This document shows, piece by piece, positions 4,819 through 6,479 of a DNA stretch of 6,479 nucleotides (position 1 is the first letter of the stretch; every line of letters starts with the position of its first letter). Source of the DNA: Gemmatimonadota bacterium (GTDB lineage Bacteria; Gemmatimonadota; Gemmatimonadetes; Gemmatimonadales; GWC2-71-9); assembly GCA_004357415.1 (NCBI GenBank), contig SMVY01000144.1, positions 1-6,479 on the forward strand, written 5' to 3'. Under the pieces are notes generated by a model that searched no databases, was not told the DNA's origin, and saw only the letters and a list, made by a program, of their open reading frames with translations. A program made the translations under genes and the position numbers.

Positions 4819-6273
4819 ATGACCGACCGACCATCGCCGCTGGGGAACCCGGAGCACCCGCTCGAGCTGTCCGCCCACACCATGCGCGCCATGGTCGAAC
4901 AGGCCATGGCGCGGATTATCCCTCACATCGAATCGCTGCCCGACCAACCCGCGGCCGATACCAGCGGAGGCGAGGCCCTCGCCCGGTCGCTCCGGGAACC
5001 CATCCCCCAACAGGGGCAGCCGTTCGAAACGCTGTTCGACGACATCTTTCGCATCACCCGCACCAGCTTCACGGCCAGCGGTCCCGGCTATCTGGCCTAC
5101 ATCCCCGGCGGCGGGCTGTTTCACGCCGCCGTCGCCGACCTCATTGCCGATGCCATCAACCGCTACGTCGGCGTGTGGGCTGCCGCCCCCGGCCTGGCGC
5201 AACTGGAAGCCAACGTCATCCGCTGGTTCTGCGACATGGTCGGATATCCGGCATCCGCCGGCGGCTTCCTCACGTCGGGCGGGTCGTTGGCCAATCTCTC
5301 AGCCGTGGTGACCGCACGGCGCACGCACTTGGCCGACGATTTCCTCCGCGGCACCATCTACACGTCCAACCAGGTCCACCACTCGGTCCTCAAGGCGGCG
5401 CTCCTGGCCGGGTTCCCCACGGGCAACATTCGCAGCGTCCCGGTGGACGAGGACTTCCGCATGCGGCTGGATGCTCTGGCCGATCGGATCGCGGTCGACC
5501 GGCGGGAGGGGTATCAACCGTTCCTGGTCGTGGGATCGGCGGGAACCACCAACACCGGAGCGGTTGACGATCTCACTGCGCTGGCGGACATCGCCGGGCG
5601 GGAGAACATGTGGTTTCATGCCGACGCGGCTTACGGTGGGTTCTTCGTGCTGACCGATCGCGGACGCCAAAGACTGGCCGGCTTGGAACGCGCCGACTCG
5701 CTGTCACTCGATCCGCACAAGGGACTGTTCGTCCCCTACGGCACCGGGTCTCTCCTGGTACGGGATCGGGAATTGCTGGCCCGGGCGCACGGCGTGTCCG
5801 CCGACTACATGCCCGCCATCCAGCACCACGACGACGACCTGGTCGATTTCTGCGAGATATCCCCCGAATTGTCCCGACCGTTCCGCGGACTTCGCGTGTG
5901 GCTCCCGATCAAAATGCACGGGATCGACGTGTTCGCCCGGGCCCTGGACGAAAAACTGGATCTGTCTCACTGGATTACCGACCAACTCGAGCGGGTCGAC
6001 GGCCTGGAGATCCTGGCTCGCCCCCAGCTTACGGTCACGGCCTTCCGGGTCATGCGCCCGGGCTGGTCCGTCGACGAGGCCAACAGCGCAACCCGCGCAC
6101 TACTCGACGCCGTCAACCGCCGCCGCCGAGTGTACCTCACCGGAACCATGCTGGACGAGCGGTTCGTGATTCGGATCTGCGTGTTGAGCTTTCGGACCCA
6201 CCAGGATCGGATGGAGATGTGTCTCGAGGATATTGTCGAGGCGATGGATGACATGACGCTCGAAAGGACGTAG
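4819..6273 (+). CDS. PLP-dependent group II decarboxylase family protein (aromatic-L-amino-acid decarboxylase-like), 484 aa
   Basis: This cytosolic PLP enzyme has the length and motif order of the DOPA/aromatic amino acid decarboxylase family. Visible are GYLAYIPGGG (90-99), FLTSGGSLANL (150-160), SNQVHHSV with stacking H187, HADAAYGG with D269, SLDPHK with Schiff-base K301, VPY with Y307, SPELSRPFRGLRVWLP (348-363) and a C-terminal TGTMLDERFVIRICVLSFRT segment (441-460). By eye, F344 in LVDF aligns with the catalytic-loop Tyr332 of mammalian DOPA decarboxylase, counting a fixed 12 residues back to the RxFR motif. Y307 sits at Lys+6, as does Y421 in the other decarboxylase here. Substrate and even reaction (decarboxylation versus oxidative deamination) are therefore open. 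The start at 4819 is preferred to 4723, which would translate the hairpins, and to 4882, which would cut the usual N-terminal helix. The final AGG ACG TAG codons lie inside a heptamer repeat. Confidence 0.92.
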   Translation: MTDRPSPLGNPEHPLELSAHTMRAMVEQAMARIIPHIESLPDQPAADTSGGEALARSLREPIPQQGQPFETLFDDIFRITRTSFTASGPGYLAYIPGGGLFHAAVADLIADAINRYVGVWAAAPGLAQLEANVIRWFCDMVGYPASAGGFLTSGGSLANLSAVVTARRTHLADDFLRGTIYTSNQVHHSVLKAALLAGFPTGNIRSVPVDEDFRMRLDALADRIAVDRREGYQPFLVVGSAGTTNTGAVDDLTALADIAGRENMWFHADAAYGGFFVLTDRGRQRLAGLERADSLSLDPHKGLFVPYGTGSLLVRDRELLARAHGVSADYMPAIQHHDDDLVDFCEISPELSRPFRGLRVWLPIKMHGIDVFARALDEKLDLSHWITDQLERVDGLEILARPQLTVTAFRVMRPGWSVDEANSATRALLDAVNRRRRVYLTGTMLDERFVIRICVLSFRTHQDRMEMCLEDIVEAMDDMTLERT

Positions 6274-6296
6274 GACGTAGGACGTGGGGCGTAGGA
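6266..6296 (+). repeat. 7-bp tandem repeat (GGACGTA), 4.4 copies, overlapping the decarboxylase stop codon
   Basis: Units are GGACGTA (6266-6272), GGACGTA (6273-6279), GGACGTG (6280-6286), GGGCGTA (6287-6293), and GGA. The first unit supplies the last two codons of the decarboxylase, and the junction of units one and two makes its TAG stop. It is the 5' arm of the inverted repeat that ends at 6351. Confidence 0.9.
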
Positions 6297-6351
6297 GTTC
6301 CGGTTTCCTGCTGCCCTATGTCCTAAGTCCCACGCCCTATGCCCTACGTCC
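6266..6351. terminator. 31-bp imperfect stem-loop between convergent genes, possible bidirectional terminator
   Basis: Arm 6266-6296 pairs with arm 6321-6351 around a 24-base loop. By eye this gives 26 Watson-Crick pairs, two G-U pairs (plus-strand RNA) and three mismatches. It lies between the 3' ends of two convergent genes, the usual site of a shared terminator, but it has no U-tract and overlaps the stop codon of the decarboxylase. It may simply be a repeat element whose two halves are inverted. Confidence 0.45.
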
Positions 6352-6374
6352 CACGTCCCACGTCCCACGTCCCA
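6315..6374 (-). repeat. 7-bp tandem repeat in opposite orientation, about 8.5 copies, with a G-quadruplex motif
   Basis: Plus-strand units are CCTATGT, CCTAAGT, CCCACGC, CCTATGC, CCTACGT, then CCCACGT three times and CCCA. Read on the minus strand this is the GGACGTR family of 6266-6296 inverted, and it begins 10 nt after the stop of the right-edge gene. The most homogeneous part (6342-6373) reads on the minus strand as G3 tracts separated by ACGT or ACGTA, giving five tracts, a canonical G-quadruplex pattern. Confidence 0.9.
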
Positions 6375-6384
6375 CCAACTCGTT

Positions 6385-6479
6385 CTACCGCCACTCCCCA
6401 ACCACCACTTCGTCCACCGTGTCACGCACGATTGGCAACGAGTCGAATTCGGGCTCAAACTCAGTGATGCCCGGCGCCC
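6385..6479 (-). CDS. 3' end of an unidentified protein, cut by the right window edge
   Basis: The minus-strand frame from 6477 to the TAG at 6387-6385 is open for 30 codons and ends EFDSLPIVRDTVDEVVVGEW-R. Support is modest: G/C at most third positions (about 23 of 30 by eye), an acidic and soluble composition typical of a real protein tail, and a stop placed just before the repeat array. One of the other two minus-strand frames hits a stop at once. The other runs into the heptamer array and becomes Trp/Gly-rich low complexity. The family cannot be named. It is convergent with the second decarboxylase across a 111-bp gap filled by repeats. Confidence 0.55.
   Translation of the reverse strand, partial: APGITEFEPEFDSLPIVRDTVDEVVVGEWR

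Noticed and set aside
6266..6374. CRISPR array
   Set aside because: Units are 7 bp, directly adjacent and without spacers, so this is a simple tandem repeat.
5967..6458. 163-codon minus-strand frame at the right edge
   Set aside because: It runs through the heptamer array as Trp/Gly/Asp-Val low complexity and then antisense to the decarboxylase. The neighbouring frame ending at 6385 is a better coding candidate.

Overview
The window is high-GC DNA (roughly 60-65% by eye) from a Gram-negative bacterium. The evidence for a Gram-negative host is one lipoprotein with a textbook lipobox and one signal-peptide-bearing outer-membrane beta-barrel of the alginate-export porin type. The style of the lipoprotein leader (LAGC followed by a Ser/Asp/Gly/Pro linker) and the GC-rich short repeats between genes would fit Gemmatimonadota or a related soil/sediment phylum, but no marker gene is present and this placement is a guess.

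Layout. On the minus strand, reading right to left from the middle: a lipoprotein of unknown function (3224-2301), a tyrosine-decarboxylase-type PLP enzyme of 649 aa (2117-168), and the first 25 codons of a further gene leaving the left edge (76-1) that has its own promoter and Shine-Dalgarno site. On the plus strand from the same central divergent region: an alginate-export-like porin of 404 aa (3421-4635) and a second, shorter PLP group II decarboxylase of 484 aa (4819-6273). At the right edge the last 30 codons of a convergent minus-strand gene enter the window (6479-6385). The lipoprotein and porin are divergently transcribed from a 196-bp region holding an A+T-rich patch and palindromes.

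How the genes might work together. Two decarboxylases of one fold type but of different subfamilies bracket two cell-envelope proteins. A simple reading is an amine-forming locus with an outer-membrane channel, but no inner-membrane amino-acid/amine exchanger, regulator or amine oxidase is visible here, so functional linkage is inference only. The second decarboxylase appears to carry Phe where DOPA decarboxylase has its catalytic-loop Tyr, which leaves its reaction type open.

Between genes the window is rich in structure that gene annotation does not explain: 7-, 8- and 9-bp G-rich tandem repeats in three intergenic regions, a 31-bp imperfect inverted repeat made from heptamers that swallows the stop codon of the second decarboxylase, two canonical G-quadruplex motifs built from these repeats, a 41-bp near-perfect palindrome after the lipoprotein gene, and a pair of REP-like hairpins before the second decarboxylase. 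In four of the five visible gene 3' ends the G-rich strand of such an array is the sense strand. No classical U-tract terminator, tRNA, rRNA, CRISPR array or transposase was seen.
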